Positions 44,729-55,092 of a DNA stretch of 64,000 bases are shown here, in pieces; the first letter of the stretch is position 1, and each line of letters opens with the position of its first letter. Source of the DNA: Typha latifolia (lineage: Eukaryota; Streptophyta; Magnoliopsida; Poales; Typhaceae). The position numbers and the translations under genes are program-made. The stretch is from the NCBI GenBank assembly GCA_019914945.1, contig CM034110.1, positions 3,477,001 to 3,541,000 on the forward strand. The letters are read 5' to 3'. The notes under the pieces are model-generated. The model was not told where the DNA came from and did no database searches. It saw nothing but the letters and a program-made list of their open reading frames with translations.

Positions 44729-45769
44729 ATGGGTTGCGTCTCTTCCAGCTTCCTTGAAGACGAGGAGCGAATCGTCGGCGGCGGCTTCGGCCACCACATC
44801 GTCTCTCTTACCTCCACTACCTACGGCCTCCTCACCACCCTTGATCAGCCCGATCCCCAAGTCCCACCACTAACAACAGCCGCATCACCACCATTACCAC
44901 CACCTCCTCCTCCTTCACCACCACCACCACCACCACCTCCTCCTCCTTCACCACCACCACCACCTCCTCCTCCACCACCACCGCCGACCTCTTCCATTCG
45001 CATTCCAGTAACCTCTCTCTCCGAGCCTGAGGTGATCAACTCCTGGGAGCTGATGGCTGGCCTCGATGCCAGCACTCCGAGCAAGTCCGCAGTCCTACAA
45101 TCTCGCAAGCTGGTGAGGAGCCCCGGAAAGGAGAATGCCCACCGCGCGCTCCGATTCCAGCCGTGCGGACAAGCGTACGCACTCCGGGAGATCAGTGCGA
45201 TCAGAACTCAGCTTCCTTGGCAGAATAACCTCAGATGTTACTCGCTCGAAGCCTTCGAGAAGCGGTGCCCACCTGATGGAGCGCAGGCGGCGGTACTCTA
45301 CACCACGACCCTTCGCGGAATACGGAAGACGTTTGAAGACTGCAACGCCGTCCGTGCGGCGCTCGAGGGGCTCGGTGTGTGGATCCGCGAGCGCGACGTC
45401 TCCATGGACATGGGGTTCAGGGAGGAGCTCCGCCATCTCATGAAAGGGTCGGCAGAGGGGCCCACCGTTCCCAGATTGTTCGTGAGGGGGCGCCACATCG
45501 GGGGAGCCGAGGCAGTGCTAAGGATCCACGAAGAGGGCGGTCTTGCTGATCTTGTGGAGGGGCTTCCGAGCTTGTGCACAGGAGGGGTCTGCGATGGCTG
45601 CGGTGGGATGCGGTTCCTTCCCTGCTTTATGTGCAATGGAAGCCGAAAGGTGGTTATGGCAACGGAGGAACTGTCGAACGAGAAGAGTGCAATAATTGGG
45701 AAGGGGAAGGTAGCGAGATGTACCGAGTGTAACGAGAATGGATTGGTGCTCTGTCCAATCTGCTCATAA
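44729..45769 (+). CDS. Plant glutaredoxin-domain protein with C-terminal CxxC zinc-type repeats
   Basis: 346 residues, one exon. The N-terminus MGCVSSS fits N-myristoylation (Gly2, Ser5/6) and palmitoylation at Cys3, so plasma-membrane attachment is possible. Residues 54-86 are almost all Pro/Ser from a CCACCTCCT-type repeat. A conserved NSWELMAGLD block lies at 104-113. The glutaredoxin-like fold spans about 187-278: AAVLYTTTLRGIRKTFEDC, then ERDVSMDMGF, TVPRLFV (cis-Pro 248) and GRHIGGAEAV. The usual CPYC/CxxC active site is absent (TTTLRG in its place), as in this plant subfamily, so classical disulfide reductase activity is doubtful. Four CxxC pairs follow (288/291, 299/302, 331/334, 342/345), probably binding zinc. 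The first ATG gives the family-typical N-terminus. It lies alone between retrotransposons; partners and regulation are not visible. Confidence 0.93.
   Translation: MGCVSSSFLEDEERIVGGGFGHHIVSLTSTTYGLLTTLDQPDPQVPPLTTAASPPLPPPPPPSPPPPPPPPPPSPPPPPPPPPPPPTSSIRIPVTSLSEPEVINSWELMAGLDASTPSKSAVLQSRKLVRSPGKENAHRALRFQPCGQAYALREISAIRTQLPWQNNLRCYSLEAFEKRCPPDGAQAAVLYTTTLRGIRKTFEDCNAVRAALEGLGVWIRERDVSMDMGFREELRHLMKGSAEGPTVPRLFVRGRHIGGAEAVLRIHEEGGLADLVEGLPSLCTGGVCDGCGGMRFLPCFMCNGSRKVVMATEELSNEKSAIIGKGKVARCTECNENGLVLCPICS
44890..44988 (+). repeat. CCN-rich repeat encoding polyproline
   Basis: Repeated CCACCACCTCCTCCTTCA-like blocks encode Pro57-Pro86 of the glutaredoxin-domain protein. The length is likely to vary between alleles. 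The reverse frame gives a glycine run that is not a gene. Confidence 0.85.
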
Positions 45770-47512
45770 ACTCCCTTTTTGCCAGCTTAATCTTTAGCTT
45801 TTTAAGTTATTTGGACAAAGACTGATCACAATTAAAATTGCTGATGTGCCCGACAAGAATACATAATTATTAGGATTGTATTGTTTATATTGTGATAATT
45901 ATTGGAAGATTAACATTTAAAATCAAATCAACTTATGTCAAATACTTTTCATTTTTTTTCTTTTCTTTTTATTTTTGGGGAATTTTTCACTTTGAAAATC
46001 AACAATGAGTAAAATTTTACTTGTGCTCACATTCTTGTGCTTTTGACTCCTATCTTTTAAGATAACTATTTCTATTACAGTTAAACTTTTTTTTTCTAAC
46101 ATGCAATTGCACTAAAACTATAGGTTAGTTTATTAAGATCAAAATATGACAAGTAATCTACTAGACATAGCGAGTACTAGAGTCATTATTAAACATATAA
46201 TTCATGCAATTTTGAAATTGTGCTATCAATCATAGAAACATAAGAAAGGGGAAATTTTTTTGGCCCCTCGTTTATCCACTTATCTAAATCGATTCTATTT
46301 TTTAATAAGTCCTCAGATTAATTTTAACGGGATGGAATTAACATGGATTGAGCTAAAGGTGTATTTGTAGTGAGGTCTTGATGTGGTTAATAGTTGCAAT
46401 GACACAGTAAGAAATTTAGGCTATATTTGCAGCTTAAAGTTATGTCAATGCTTGGTCAACAGCAGCATTTGTATTTTATTCGGCGGCATTTTCCTATGTG
46501 CTAATGAATGAGCCTAACAATTGCATTTGTTGTCCTTCTGGCGACATTTCACAAAAATGAAGAAAAAAAGTTAGTGGCACTTGAGTAAATGTCTAATGAA
46601 TATTGACATTTGAATAAATGCTAGTAACGAAATAGTGATTTCAGTAAATGTCGATAAAATAATAGTGACATTTCTAAAAATATTATTAAACTAATAGTGG
46701 GATTTACAAAAGTGCAATTGAAAAACTGTCACATCAAATTTAGTTCAATGACATTCAGACAAATATTGACGAAGGTCTTCAATTACTTTTATACACTTTA
46801 GTGGCATTTGCAAAAATATCGCTAAAGCTTATTGACATTTGTTTTATTATTTTTCATTTTTGTGGCACTATTGTGCTGAAATAAAATATCTTGTGGCATA
46901 TTGCAATAAAAAAAATACTACATTATGCTATCAACAAATTTTATATCTATATAAAAAAAGATACGAACAGGCTTAGTCGGATTCATAACTATTTGGGATA
47001 GATTTGAGTACAAAACTTGCAAGGGTGATTGATATGGACCAAAATCAGCCTGAATCATCACTCTCGGGTCTAGGCATTTGAACACCTATGTAGGGCATTC
47101 ACTAATTCCCGAAAGCAGAAGACCATCCTTGGCGTTCCAACACCTGATGATGAAACCTATTATAACTTGATTTCTTTACGTGTTTTCCTTGCACTAGGAC
47201 TCTTTAATTGCTCTAGGACATGATTCGACTTTTCCCTCATCCTATCTTTCGTTCTACCAAGTTATCATCATCTACATAATCTTTCATAATTTACCACGTA
47301 ACATTTACCTAGGTTATTAACTATGTCCTTTACCAAATCACTACCACCAATGCGTTCTTCTCATTCTTATCATTGATTTAGCCTACTCACATGCCCAATT
47401 TTATCACCAAAATCATATTCTACGCATTGTCCTAATCTCACTATACATAATTTCTAGAACTGCAGTCTGGATCGATTTAACCCCAATACGCTTTTAACTA
47501 GAGAGTGCCAAG
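45770..47512. other. Region downstream of the gene; old repeat and LTR-like end
   Basis: No gene. 46430-46900 contains degenerate copies of a GTGGCATTTGCAAAAATGTC-like phrase (for example near 46800-46850), in both complete and decayed forms, spaced about 50-60 bp. 46960-47512 precedes a primer site and so probably contains the end of a degraded LTR (ending GAGAGTGCCA). Confidence 0.35.
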
Positions 47513-47526
47513 TGGTATCATAGGCG
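47513..47526 (+). other. Primer-binding site of a degraded plus-strand gypsy
   Basis: TGGTATCATAGGCG follows GAGAGTGCCAAG and matches the tRNA-Met complement except for later bases. A gag start lies 45 bp on. Confidence 0.65.
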
Positions 47527-47558
47527 GGCGAACCTTGGCCAACATCAGATCTTCAGTA

Positions 47559-48965
47559 ATGGTGAACACAAGATTGAGAAAGAATGCAGAAGAAACGACT
47601 CGCATATAGAGCGACATGGCTGCCGCGAATCAAGATCCAATTAGTGGGAGATCGAAGGATACTCCAATAACCCCAAGCCTCAATGAAACCCCTTCGACAT
47701 CATCGGAAACCTTGATGCAAAAATTAATTCTTATGACATGGAAACATAGAGGAGGCATAAAGTGATAGATCAAAGACATATGGAGCTGATGCAAAAATTG
47801 TCAAATTAACTCGCCAGCCCAAGTAAACCTCAACTTGTTTCTTCACCACTAGTTCATATCGTTCCAGCACCACACCGGCCTCGCAAGGTTCTCAAATACC
47901 TACAATCTAGAATATGGAACCCTTCCTTCCCCATCTATGTATCGCTAGAGCAGCAAATGTTGGTCTAAAAAATCAGCTGATGGCGAGCATGAGAACCGGG
48001 TCGATTCTGAGAGTTTCAATGAAGAGAACTATTGGCCTGACGAGCTGGACCTTGAACCATGTCAAGTTGAGGTAGAGAGAGGAGAAACCATTGTATAATG
48101 GGGCCACGACCACCCCATGTCAGACCTGGATGAGGATAAGATTCAAGGGCAAAAGGTGCGGCTAGACTTTTCAAAATTTAGTGACGGAGATCCGATTGAT
48201 TGATTATATCCTGCTGAGTAATACTTTAACTATCAGAGGACGCTAAAGGATCAAAAAGTTTTGCTTACAAGCTTTCATCTTGAAGGCTTAGCCCTAAATT
48301 GGTATTGAGCCATAACATCGAAACTTGGATCGATGGGAAATCTTTAGTTCCGACCTCACTAAATGATTTGGGGCAGCGGGCTATGAAGATATTGATGCTC
48401 TCCTCACTAAGACGGGTTCAGTGAACCACCGTGCTTGTATATCAAGAGGATTCAATAGAATTATTGCTTGTTGTTTTTCACTATGGTTTGACTCATTGTT
48501 AAAAATCACTTTTACTTCAAGATTGTAGAGTGAAATCTAAGTAGATGTTTAAGCGCTTCGACCATGGACCTTGATGGAGGCCTATGAAGTTGCTATACTA
48601 ATAGAAAAGAAGCATAGATGACCGTGAAATTAGATACAAACTATCAGACCCAATTATCTGGCGTGGCCAAACATGACAATGAGAAATCTTTTCACCAGAC
48701 TAAGGGCTGCTGCTGCAAATTTTGGATAGCGACCACCCCTTCAGACTTCAACGGATGTGGGGGGAGGTGCTAGACTTGCTGTTCGTAGTCTAACACTAGA
48801 CCTGGTGGAGGAGAGACGAGCAAAAGTTCTATGTTTTCATTGCGATGAGTATTTTACACTTGATCGTTAGTGTGCGAAGACGACGAAAAGTGTGGTGTTT
48901 ACTGATGACCATGAGGAGGCTGAGGAGAACAATAAAGTTGAAGAGGGCAAGGCATTAGAGGAGTA
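47559..48965 (+). pseudogene. Degraded gypsy gag (plus strand)
   Basis: The ATG at 47559 opens MVNTRLRKNAEETT, typical of gypsy gag starts, and soon meets stops. Recognisable later are VRLDFSKFSDGDPID, YFNYQRTLKDQKVLLTSFHL, LEGLALNWY and AITSKLG (capsid-like domain, 48160-48330). A zinc-knuckle-like CFHCDEYFTLDR.CA lies at 48825-48880, before an acidic segment. Numerous TGG to TAG/TGA and CAG to TAG changes mark an old copy. It is cut by X3 at 48966. Confidence 0.7.
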
Positions 48966-50773
48966 TTGTAACAACGTAGCCTAAAAAAATTTAAAAAAAT
49001 TAAAATAATAATAATAACTAAAAAATAAACAAACTTGCATGGCACAACGTGACTGGCCATGCTGTGGCAGGCGGGCTAAGGGCGCCACGCGTCCTAGCCG
49101 CTAACAGCGGGCCTTGCCGTCGCCGTCTCTCTCTCTTTTTCTTCTCTCCCCTCTCTCTTTCGGTCTCTCTCTCACTCTCCTCTCTCTCTCTCAAACACTC
49201 TTTCTCTCTCTCTACTGTTGCCGCTGTTGTCACCTCCACTGACACTGGTGAGCCTCGTCCCTCCTCCTCCTCTCTCTCTCTCCCTCTCTCTCCCTATCTC
49301 TATCTTTCTCTCCCTTTCTCTCCCTTTCTTTCTCTTTCTCTCTCGGGTTTGCCAAAACCGAGGCGCCGATTGCTGGCTAGCTAGCATCGACTGATCCCCT
49401 CCCCACTGGCCCGGTCCCCTCCCCCCATCCTTTCCTTCCCTTCTCTTTCTTCTTCTCTTCTCCTCTCCTTGTTCCTTTCTTTCTTCTTCTTCCTTTCTTC
49501 TTCTTCCTTTCTTCTTCTTCTTCTTCTTCTTCTTCTTCTTCTTCTTTGTAGCAAGAGGAGGTTGCCCCCTCTTATTATATTTTTATTAATTATATAATTT
49601 ATTTTCAAAATATAAGGTAAATTAGTTTATTTAGATAATTAATTATTTTGATAATTTACAATCACTAGTATAATTATTAATTAATTATAATTATAAATAT
49701 GTGCATATAAATTTTATTTATGTTTTAGTTATTTTTTATTAGATTAATACATGTAGCCTTATTAATAATAATCTTACATTTATATTTATATTTTATATAA
49801 CTATTTTTAGCATCTTATTATTGTCTACTTCTTTGTATAAAATGAAATACTAAGCTTGCATATTATTTTTGTATAATAGGACAATGGCTATTTTTCATAT
49901 AACTTATGATTAATTAAATAAGAGTAAGTATCGCAAAATAATTATTAACAAGATTATATTTATAATTATATTTTTATAAATCATATATATAAATGGTTGT
50001 CATTAATTATATACAAAAAGAGATAAATTACTATATTATTTACTCTATAATTGGCAAACTAGGATTCTCTTTTTACTCAAATAGATTATGATCAGATGAA
50101 CGACTAACTTCATACTACTTAAACATTTTTATACTTTGAACCCCCTTATTTGAGACCCCAGGGACCTTACTAACGATAAGTGGGGTTGATTGATGGACAT
50201 GCGGGATACGTGTATTGCATCCTCTAATCAAATGGTGATTAGTCTTATCCTCTAGACGCCTTTCTCAAATTAGGATATATTATATAATTATGTATATGCA
50301 TGTTTTGGCCACTAGCATGATTATATGATTTTATCTAGAGATGATTTCAGTCGAGCAAATTTTATCATTCATGTGAGTAGACTAATCTTGGATATGAGTA
50401 TATTGATGATATATAGAGGTGATTAGAGATGACTATGCTGTTATGACTTTATGTCAAGATGATCGGTAGTATGAGTATGCATGTGATTGATACACATAGT
50501 TAGAGTGTTTCTTATTGCATTAGTCTTTTCTTACCTTCGTCACCACCACCCTTCATCAACACTTCCACCAGAACTTTGCCTATTTTAGCCCTAGCTATAG
50601 TCCAAATGTGGGAAGGGCATAAATACCAAAAATATAGATTAGAAAGATACAGAATGAACCCATATTTGAATTTTTTTGGCAATATAATAATATATGATGA
50701 ATATTTTTCTCCGACTACACAGACTACTTTCTTGTACTCAAGCTTGATCCGTAGCTGAGATCGAACCATAACA
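48966..50773 (+). mobile_element. X3 LTR
   Basis: It starts TGTAACAACG and follows the X layout: GC-rich start, TC-rich tract with GAG/CTC repeats (49120-49360), (TTC)n at 49510-49547, AT-rich block and GGGATACGTG (50203). It probably ends CGAACCATAACA at 50773, followed by a primer-site-like sequence. About 1.8 kb, similar to Z. It inserted into the plus-strand gypsy gag. Confidence 0.55.
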
Positions 50774-51384
50774 AGAAGTATTAGAGCCACTTGTTCCAAG
50801 GGGGACTTCTCGACCCATGGACACCACGAAAGGTTTGGAGGCAAGGACGCCATTGAGGTCAACCTTGCCACCATGACTGATTCCTCAATGGATGGCAAAT
50901 CCTTAACCTAATGTGAGGGACAGGGCCGACATGTTTGCCATCATGGAAGAGGTGTTGTTGGGTCTGTAGTCGCCTTGCAGTCTTGACCCAAAGACGCCAA
51001 GAAGGACCAAGGGCGAGATCACCTTTGATAGGCGGTTTCGATCCGAGGCCTAATAATGGGGCTGATTAGTATTATCATGAAGGTACTGCTGTATTTGTTT
51101 GTCCAGCAGCTCCTCCCCCACCATCTCATGTTGCATATGAGGAGGAATATGAGAGCTATGTGGGTGGCCAACCTAGAAGCCCTTTGCTGCCCATGCCTCA
51201 TGAAAGGCAAATAGAACCACCATCGTTGGTTCCCTGCAATCGAGCACCGATACTTCCTAACCACAAGAAGGATGCCATATGGGCCGAGTTTGATGAACTA
51301 TCATCACTAAGACATCCTACTAGAGCTACTGGTGTAAACCAGAGAGGAAGGAGAATCACAACTCAACTTTTCACAATTTAATAA
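50774..51384 (+). pseudogene. Primer site and degraded gag following X3
   Basis: AGAAGTATTAGAGCCACTTG (50774-50793) resembles GGTATCAGAGCC. A start at 50818 reads MDTTKGLEARTPLRSTLP with early stops. Later blocks (GGQPRSPLLPMPHERQ, WAEFDELSSLRHPTRATG) match the gag piece at 62560-62740 (QEPLLPPPYGQRQARMVPPS). It ends where a G LTR begins. Confidence 0.5.
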
Positions 51385-51630
51385 TGGAGATGGGGTGGAT
51401 GGTTAATATTGTTTAAGGGATAAAGATGAGGGGGGAAGAAGTGGTTGAGATTCCAAGGAAGAGGGAGGACTCGATAGACGAGGGAGATTAGAAGTTGCGA
51501 ACCGATGGCAGGCATTCACAAAGGCATTCGAACGTGCCCCCAACTGCGTTCGAACACAACATGCAGAAAATTTAGTTTAATAAAAGCAAATAACTAATGC
51601 AATAAGAAAAGACTCTAACTAAGTGTATCA
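51385..51630 (-). mobile_element. Truncated 3' LTR of G5
   Basis: It matches the LTR of G2 near 6575-6670 and then jumps to the 5' end of the LTR (TGATACACTTAGTTAGAG, 51630). The internal palindrome cluster is reduced to GCATTCGAACGT and GCGTTCGAACAC. Confidence 0.75.
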
Positions 51631-51665
51631 GCCCACCACGCTTCCCCCACCTTGTCCTCAAGGTG
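51631..51665 (-). other. Polypurine tract and stem-loop of G5
   Basis: Plus-strand CCACGCTTCCCCCACCTTGT then CCTCAAGGTG: the minus-strand hairpin CACCTTGAGGACAAGGTG followed by GGGGGAAGCGTGG next to the LTR. It is the best-preserved copy of this motif. Confidence 0.75.
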
Positions 51666-52795
51666 TAAAGTCGGGGAAATGCTCTAAGATATCCGTCTCC
51701 AACTCCCATGTCGCCTAATCGGATGGCTTGCCAAGCCACTCGACTATAATCTCCATCTCTGTCGTTGGCGCCTAGCAAGCACACGAATTGGCTCTACTAT
51801 CTCTGTCTCCTCTAAGGCTCTGATAGAACTGATCCAACGACCTCATGATCTCCAATCCGCTCTCTAAGCAATGAAACATAGAAGACACGATGCACTCTCA
51901 ACCCCTCCGGCAGCTCCAAACGATACGCAACCAGACCAAAGTAGAGATGTGCTAACTTTTGGTTATGCATCAGACGCAAGGTCACTTGTCGATATGGTTG
52001 CAGCCTTAGAACACCAAACTACTAATGTCGAACTTCTGCTCCCGATGACTGCGATCATAAACTTGCTTCACGCAATTTTGAGCAAGTTTAAGATGAGCAC
52101 GCAACCTCCTCAATGTGGCGTCTCTATCCATCAAAGCTAAGTCCACCTCCGTCCGATCTACAGATGCCATTGGATCATAAGCGCGTAATGTCAGAGCCGT
52201 GCGCTCATACATGATCTCAAATGGAGTCATGTCAATACTGCTATGGTAGGCGGTGTTGTAAGACCACTCCACCTATGGTAAGAATTCATCGTCTCGGCAT
52301 CTCTTCAATAAAGCTCCTCAAGTACTACTCAATGCCTCGATTGACCACCTCGGTATGGCCATCCGTCTATGGATGATAGGCCAAACTGAAGTTCAATCGA
52401 GTCCCCTGTAATATGAAAAACTCCATTTAAAAGTCGCTTATAAATACACGATTACAATCCAAGAAAATTGTGCGTGGCATGGCATGTAACCGAGCAACAT
52501 CTCTAATAAAAATTTCAGCTACTCACTTAGTTGAAAATGGATGTGACAATGTAGAAAAGTATGCATACTTGCTCAATCTATCAATCACCATAAAAATAAC
52601 TAAATAACCATGTACCAGCGGAAGACCCACTATGAAATCTATATAAATATCTTCTCAAACACGGTTCGGTATAGGTAGAAGCTGTAGTAATCCGGCCAGT
52701 TTCAATGTGGTTGCCTTAGCCATTTGACAAACTTCGCAAGCATGAATAAAACTCCTCACATCTTGCCTCAATCCTGGCCAGGTGCAACTCTATGA
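51666..52795 (-). pseudogene. Gypsy integrase and chromodomain remnant (G5)
   Basis: 52006-52272 encodes SYNTAYHSSIDMTPFEIMYE, DRDATLRRLRAHLKLAQNCV and YDRSHREQKF, the region after the integrase core. Flanking sequence aligns to G4 integrase and chromodomain with many stops. A small deletion near 51935 joins ACCAGACC to AAAGTAG. It is interrupted at 52796-52799 by another LTR. Confidence 0.75.
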
Positions 52796-52798
52796 TTT

Positions 52799-53418
52799 TG
52801 ATAAGTCTATGGAACGATTCCTTCAAGATCTGGATTTATTGCAGAAAGCAATCTGCACAATTAAGGGAAAATATTCACCAAATATTTTTCTCGTAGTTAG
52901 AAAATTATGAAGTAAAGTAGAATCGATCCGTAACTCCTTGATCTATATTCTTTTTATATTTATGCCCTTCGCAGAGTCGAACTGTAACTGGGACAAAACT
53001 ATAATTTAGTGCGGATGATGGTGATGGTGATGGGTAGAGTAAAAGTTAGGGTGGATGGGTGGTGTAGTTTAAGGGATATAAACGAAGGGGAAGAAGTGGT
53101 CGAGATCTTGCCAATGGTAGAGGTGGTAGGTTGGTGAAGAGAGAGGAGGGAGATCAGGGTAGAGAGAATAGAGAGAAGATAGGAGGCAAGAAATCAATAA
53201 TCCAATAGCAGAAGAAATTTGGTTACCATCCACACCTTTATAGAGGCTAGCCAACAAGCCCTAATAACAATAACTAACCCTAATCCTAGTGCAATCCCGT
53301 CGATCACGTTCGAATGAGCCCAATCACATTCGAATGCACAAAAGGTGCTCTCTATATGTGCGAACATGATGTAAGCATTCGAACGCGCCCCTACGCGCAT
53401 TTTGCGTTATTTGTATTT
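52799..53418 (-). mobile_element. G6 LTR, partial
   Basis: The minus-strand 3' terminus is ...AGACTTATCA at 52799. The body matches G LTRs (TATA near 53230, palindromes near 53300-53390) and breaks at 53418, where 5S rDNA starts at a shared TTTGC. The outer 5' terminus is missing. Confidence 0.75.
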
Positions 53419-53485
53419 GCCCAAGCACGCTTAACCTGCGGAGTTCGATGGGATCCGGTGCATTAGTGCTAGAATGATCGCACCC
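53419..53485 (-). rRNA. 5S rRNA gene, 5' half
   Basis: The minus strand from 53485 reads GGGTGCGATCATTCTAGCAC then TAATGCACCGGATCCCATCG and GTTAAGCGTGCTTGGGC: nucleotides 1 to about 67 of plant 5S rRNA with a few differences (one base lost after CCCATC, an extra G before TTAAGC). It stops inside the internal promoter (after the A box). Truncated, not functional by itself. Confidence 0.9.
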
Positions 53486-53601
53486 GAAGGATTGACACCG
53501 CTAAACGCATTTGAGAGGAGAAGGAGGCTCGAGAGAGAGGAGTTCCATCGAGGACTTTGGCATCTCCGGCAGCGAGGAGGGAGGGACGGCAAAAAGAGTG
53601 G
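53486..53601 (-). other. 5S rDNA intergenic spacer
   Basis: 116 bp between the 3' half at right and the 5' half at left. Just after the 3' end on the minus strand there is a CTCTTTTTG stretch (TTTTT, 53591-53595), a Pol III terminator. This shows a tandem rDNA origin rather than two unrelated fragments. Confidence 0.8.
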
Positions 53602-53665
53602 GGGGTGCAACACGAGGACTTCCCAGGGGGTCACCCATCCTAGTACTACTCTCGCCCAAGCACGC
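53602..53665 (-). rRNA. 5S rRNA gene, 3' half
   Basis: The minus strand from 53665 reads GCGTGCTTGGGCGAGAGTAG, TACTAGGATGGGTGACC (C box) and CTGGGAAGTCCTCGTGTTGC ACCCC: nucleotides about 56-119. With the other half it rebuilds one 235-bp unit, with the 12-bp GCGTGCTTGGGC present at both ends. Confidence 0.9.
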
Positions 53666-53675
53666 CTACCACGCT

Positions 53676-54084
53676 TCCTCCTGCTCCTTATGGCTGCGAT
53701 CATAAACTTGTTTCATGCGGTTTTGAGCAAGTTTAAGATAGACACGCAACCTCCTCAATATGGCGTCTCTATCGATCAAACCTAAGTCCACCTCTGTCCG
53801 ATCTGCAAATGCCACTAGGTCATAAACGCGTAATGTCAAAGCCGTGCGCCCATACACTGCCTCAAATGGAGTCATGTCAATACTGCTGTGGTAGGCTAAG
53901 AATTCTAACTATCGTCTCGGCATCTCTTCAATAAAGCATCTCAAGTACTGCTCAATGTCTCGATTGACCACCACGGTTTGGTCGTCTGCCTATGGATGGT
54001 AGGCCGAACTGAAGTTCAATCGAGTCCCATGTAATATGAAAAACTTCATCTAAAAGTCGCTCATAAATACACAATCATAATCCG
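53676..54084 (-). pseudogene. Gypsy integrase remnant (G7), left part
   Basis: Minus-strand MTPFEAVYGRTALTLRVYDL, DRDAILRRLRVYLKLAQNRM and YDRSHKEQ (53666-53875), followed by decayed DDE-region sequence. It continues at 55093 after a solo copia LTR. Confidence 0.75.
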
Positions 54085-55087
54085 TGTTAGGTTTTTAATT
54101 ATTGGTAATTGTGTACAAAATATTCTAGGTGTATTTTTATACGTATATGAGCTTTATACAAGTCTAGAATATCTTTGATTTGAAGAATTGAAAGATTATT
54201 GGAGAAAAGCTATTGAGTTCACATCGCGTTCACAAACGTGTTCGAACGAGGTGCGTTCACAAATGTGTTCAAATGCGGGTACTTGCGTTCACACAGACTG
54301 AGAGCTGCATTTACAAACGCGTTTGAACATGGGTACTTGCATTCACACAGACCGAGAGTTGCGTTCACAAACGCATTCAAATGTGGGTACTGCGTTCACA
54401 TAGACCGAGAGCTGTGTTCACAAACGCATTCGAACGCAACATGAAGAATTCAAGTTGTCGCGTTCGAACACACTCAGGCCCGTTCGAACGCACCTGAGAT
54501 CAAGTCAGGCCGTTCGAATCTCGCCGGGCCGCGTTCGAACGCACCAACGAAGTTTGAAAATCTTGGATTCTCGTGAGTTCGGATAAGACTTAGATTTGGC
54601 TCTATCTTGGAGATCATATATAAGGATTGTGATGCCCTATCTCTAGGGGGGTTGAAGAAGCATTATTGGAGGAGACTTTTTGAGGCTACATCGGTTCTTC
54701 AACTAATAAGGTTCTACTCATCTATAGAACTTAATCTTTCATCTTAAGGGCTATCTAGAAGAAAGATCAATCTTAAGGGCTACTAAGGTTGGACTTTAAT
54801 CACGAGAAGCAGTGAATCGTGGGTTCTAGCGAGCAAGACTGAGAGGAACAAAGTCGTTTGGATCGACGGGTTGTTTTGTGAGTCAGTCTTGTAACTGTTA
54901 CTATACTAGTGATTGGTTTTGATCCGAGTTTGGATCCGTGGTTTTTTCCCGTTTGGGTTTTTCCACGTTAAAATCTTGGCGTTCATCTCTGCTTTCGTTC
55001 TTAATATTTCTACGGAATTTTACTTAAGCGAACGAGTGATATCATTGCCTAGTATTTAGATACATACTTGTGTTTAGGAGTTTTTTA
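54085..55087 (+). mobile_element. Solo C-family copia LTR in G7
   Basis: It starts TGTTAGGTTTTTAATTATTG and ends GGAGTTTTTTA (terminal CA altered). It is flanked by ATCCG (54080-54084) and ATCTG (55088-55092), a 5-bp target duplication with one change. The 53-bp array (54226-54442) has about four units and is the most decayed copy, with many TG/CA changes at CpG. The TATA box TATATAAG is retained. Confidence 0.85.
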
Positions 55088-55092
55088 ATCTG

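Noticed and set aside
44845..45108. Antisense glycine-rich frame
   Set aside because: Mirror of the polyproline tract of the glutaredoxin-domain gene on the plus strand.
53419..53665. A functional 5S rRNA gene
   Set aside because: Neither half contains the full 120 bases. The order is 3' half, spacer, 5' half; transcription from either would lack part of the internal promoter.
53419..53665. A Cassandra TRIM element
   Set aside because: Cassandra LTRs carry a nearly continuous 5S region; here the gene is split by a spacer and no TG...CA LTR pair is seen.
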